From Clostridiales bacterium (GTDB lineage Bacteria > Bacillota > Clostridia > Lachnospirales > Lachnospiraceae), in assembly GCA_018365455.1 (NCBI GenBank), contig JAGZJZ010000020.1, positions 56,554 through 120,553 on the forward strand: 64,000 bases of DNA, written 5' to 3'. Below the pieces are notes generated by a model. The model did no database searches. It was not told the DNA's origin and worked only from the letters and a program-made list of their open reading frames with translations. The stretch's first letter is position 1; every line of letters begins with the position of its first letter. Shown in pieces: positions 61,998-64,000 of this stretch. The translations under genes were made by a program, and so were the position numbers.

Positions 61998-63896
61998 TTA
62001 TGAGATACTTTTATAATTTTGCGGAAGATTTTCCCACCTGTTTTTGAAAACGTAAGCAACTGCTTTTGGCTGTCGGTTTCTTGTAAATATTCCTTTTTTA
62101 TTCCCATTTACCCGCATAATGCCTTCCGTAGTCTGGAAGTCTGCAAAATTCCAAACCTGCTCACCCTTAACGAAGTCATAGGAATCAAAGACTTCAAACT
62201 GCATACGCAGATATTCTTCCTGGTATTCCTCGCTCCACATAACGCTGGGCAGTTTATGGACGCCCACCATGGTATCCGCACCAAATTCTGTAAAGAGAAA
62301 TGGTTTATTTAAATGGAGTTCTTTCCATTGGTCCATCTCACGAATGAAAAGTTCTTTGGCTTCTTTCATCTCGTAGCCTCCCCGGTTATACCAGCCGTAA
62401 TAGCGGTTCAGAGAGAGGATGTCAGAGAAAGAGTAGCATTTGCAGGCAACCGGTGTGGAGTTCATAACCATTGCAAAGGTACGGGGACGTTTCTGGGGGT
62501 CCAGTTCTCTTGCCAGTTCAAATATTTCTTTAAAATAAGGGACTGCAAAATCGCTGGTTGTCTCCGGTTCGTTCATCAGGCTCCAGGCAATGACACAGGC
62601 ATGGTTTTTGTCACGGGCAATCAGTTCGCAAAGAGCTGATTTGTGATTTGCCTTTGTTTCCGTCTGCACAATGTCTCGGCTGAAAAATTCCGTCTGTTTC
62701 CCGGTGGAAGCTTCCATGAAATTCATCAGGCTTTCAAAGAATCCAACTGCGGCAACTTCATCAATTACCAGAAAGCCTTCCCGGTCAGCCATCTGGATAA
62801 TCTCTTCCGCATAGGGGTAGTGGGAGGTGCGGAAAGAGTTGGCACCAATCCACTTCATCAGTTCAAAATCTCTTTTTACAACAGCGAGATTAAAGCCTCT
62901 GCCATTGATTTCACTGTCCTCGTGTTTGCCAAATCCCTTTAGGTAGACAGGTTTGTTGTTGATCAGAATATCGGTATTTCTCACTTCTACTGTACGGATG
63001 CCGATCTCTTCTTCATACTCATCCACAAGGGTTTCCTGATCCATTAACAAGATCCGGAAGGTGTACAGGTAAGCATTTCGCACTTCCCAGAGCCGCACAT
63101 TGGGGATGCGGATTTTCCCTTTTTCACCGGATGCCTCCGCAGCCAGGTTACGGTTTTCATCATATACCTGGATCAGAACCTTTATATTGGAGCCAGCGGA
63201 TACCACGTCATCGGAGCCGGCGGATACCACGTCATCGGCACCGTCAGACACCGCGTCTCCAAAGGCTGTCGTCACCGCATATTCCGTTATGGAGTCAGCA
63301 CCTTCCAGGACATGATTTACAGCGAAATCCACGATTTCATCCTTTGGGGTTACCACCAGGCGTATCGGTCTCTGAAGCCCTGCATAGTTATAAAAGTCAA
63401 AGAAAGGCTTTGACATTTTAGTCCCATCTGAGAAAACCTTTGTGGAGCCGGCGGGCAGGGAAGCATAGCTTAATTCATTATTGAGGCAGACAACGACCCG
63501 GTTGTATCCGTTCCAGTTAACAACGTGGTTTATTCTGGCGGTAAAGGGAAGAAATCCACCTTCATGAGTCACTATTTTTTCTCCGTTTACAAAGACAACC
63601 GCCCGGTGGGTTGCACAATCAAAACGAAGGCTGATATTTTTACCTTCCCACTCACCGGGAACAAATACGGAAGTTTCATACCAAAAGTCTCCGGTGTATT
63701 CTCTGGACTCTTTGTCTGTAAAAAAATCATTAAAACTGGCAGGAACCGGCATTTCAATGGTACTTCTGGGATCAAGCCCATTCTGCCAGTTGTGCTTCAG
63801 CCCTTCAGACTTGGGATCAAAACAAAATTTCCAAAGGCCGTTCATATCGACGATTCTGCGTGTTCTGCTGGTTTTGGGATATAACATAGATTGCAT
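61998..63896 (-). CDS. uidA: Beta-glucuronidase (GH2, UidA type)
   Basis: 632 residues. It has the GH2 layout, with acid/base Glu443 in SLMNEPETT, nucleophile Glu537 in LFTEFGADT, and the Asn-Lys pair in GNKKGIFTRNRQPK, which selects for the glucuronic acid carboxylate. No signal peptide. Residues about 212-236 contain three copies of an 8-residue repeat (DDVVSAGS type) not found in the E. coli enzyme. AGGAGG lies 7 bases before the ATG. First gene of the operon. Confidence 0.92.
   Translation of the reverse strand: MQSMLYPKTSRTRRIVDMNGLWKFCFDPKSEGLKHNWQNGLDPRSTIEMPVPASFNDFFTDKESREYTGDFWYETSVFVPGEWEGKNISLRFDCATHRAVVFVNGEKIVTHEGGFLPFTARINHVVNWNGYNRVVVCLNNELSYASLPAGSTKVFSDGTKMSKPFFDFYNYAGLQRPIRLVVTPKDEIVDFAVNHVLEGADSITEYAVTTAFGDAVSDGADDVVSAGSDDVVSAGSNIKVLIQVYDENRNLAAEASGEKGKIRIPNVRLWEVRNAYLYTFRILLMDQETLVDEYEEEIGIRTVEVRNTDILINNKPVYLKGFGKHEDSEINGRGFNLAVVKRDFELMKWIGANSFRTSHYPYAEEIIQMADREGFLVIDEVAAVGFFESLMNFMEASTGKQTEFFSRDIVQTETKANHKSALCELIARDKNHACVIAWSLMNEPETTSDFAVPYFKEIFELARELDPQKRPRTFAMVMNSTPVACKCYSFSDILSLNRYYGWYNRGGYEMKEAKELFIREMDQWKELHLNKPFLFTEFGADTMVGVHKLPSVMWSEEYQEEYLRMQFEVFDSYDFVKGEQVWNFADFQTTEGIMRVNGNKKGIFTRNRQPKAVAYVFKNRWENLPQNYKSIS
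63189..63260 (-). repeat. 24-base tandem repeat inside uidA
   Basis: Units at 63189-63212, 63213-63236 and 63237-63260. The first two match at 23 of 24 bases, the third is diverged. All stay in frame and code for an eight-residue Asp/Val/Ser/Ala/Gly unit. Confidence 0.9.
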
Positions 63897-63921
63897 ATAT
63901 TTTCCTCCTAGTATAATAATG

Positions 63922-63942
63922 ATATAGCCACAAGAGCTATAT
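63922..63942. promoter_or_regulatory. Candidate operator upstream of uidA
   Basis: ATATAGC / GCTATAT is a perfect 7-base inverted repeat with a 7-base spacer, 26 bases before the uidA start codon. The -10/-35 boxes could not be set with confidence. Confidence 0.45.
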
Positions 63943-64000
63943 AGTTAATAAGTTTCTATGTCAGATAACAGAAGAAGAGATTCTTCCTTCATCAGATGTT

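Noticed and set aside
1..64000. Prophage or integrative element carrying the window
   Set aside because: Only one recombinase-like gene is present, it lacks a key residue and sits in an operon with a cell-wall gene. No structural, replication or conjugation genes were seen.

Overview
The window looks like chromosome of a low-GC, Gram-positive gut anaerobe of the Lachnospiraceae (Blautia- or Clostridium XIVa-like). The grounds are strong AGGAGG-type ribosome binding sites, many AraC/YesN-type response regulators with YesM-type kinases, sugar ABC importers that lack their own ATPase beside a separate MsmX-type ATPase, GPH-type symporters, DUF4179 and RsgI-like anti-sigma proteins, and a LanFEG immunity cassette. 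The species is inferred, not proven. No rRNA, tRNA or CRISPR array was seen.

Layout. 1-4.3 kb: the end of an ECF sigma factor with its DUF4179 anti-sigma protein, an apparently 5'-truncated AraC-type regulator, a TetR regulator and a lipoprotein. 4.6-14.5 kb: a sugar-import locus with binding protein, two permeases, a YesN/YesM two-component pair and a large GH2 beta-galactosidase. 14.7-19.1 kb: LanFEG lantibiotic-immunity transporter with its LanRK two-component system. 19.2-28.2 kb: epimerase, D,D-carboxypeptidase, an odd tyrosine recombinase, a DEDDh exonuclease, MsmX, an ECF sigma/RsgI-like pair with a His-rich secreted peptide, and MgtC. 28.5-41.1 kb: a cohesin-dockerin locus, followed by a second YesN/YesM pair. 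41.1-46.0 kb: small conserved proteins, a CdaR-type regulator and an aconitase-like hydratase. 46.3-50.9 kb: a Gld-like ABC export operon. 51.0-55.9 kb: UPF0597 protein, a likely type I toxin-antitoxin, a decayed transposase, a GntR/membrane-protein pair and CutC. 56.0-63.9 kb: a minus-strand glucuronide/glycoside operon (GUS, GPH symporter, HAD, GH3, GH2).

How the genes work together. The most notable system is at 28.7-37.6 kb. A secreted, C-terminally membrane-anchored protein with one cohesin-like domain lies just upstream of two very large secreted enzymes that both end in dockerins. One enzyme is a GH43 with the active-site signature of exo-beta-1,3-galactanases (GH43_24-like). The other is a GH30 resembling endo-beta-1,6-galactanases. 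Together they would attack both linkages of type II arabinogalactan (arabinogalactan-protein glycans). The importer at 4.7-7.9 kb, the beta-galactosidase, MsmX and possibly the glucuronidase operon could handle the released oligosaccharides. The two YesN/YesM pairs are paralogous and flank these two sets of genes. The substrate assignment is inference from family resemblance.

A second notable item is a toxin gene of 34 codons or fewer at 52.4 kb. It faces a short RNA with a near-consensus promoter, and the two share a bidirectional terminator, the arrangement of txpA/RatA-type type I systems.
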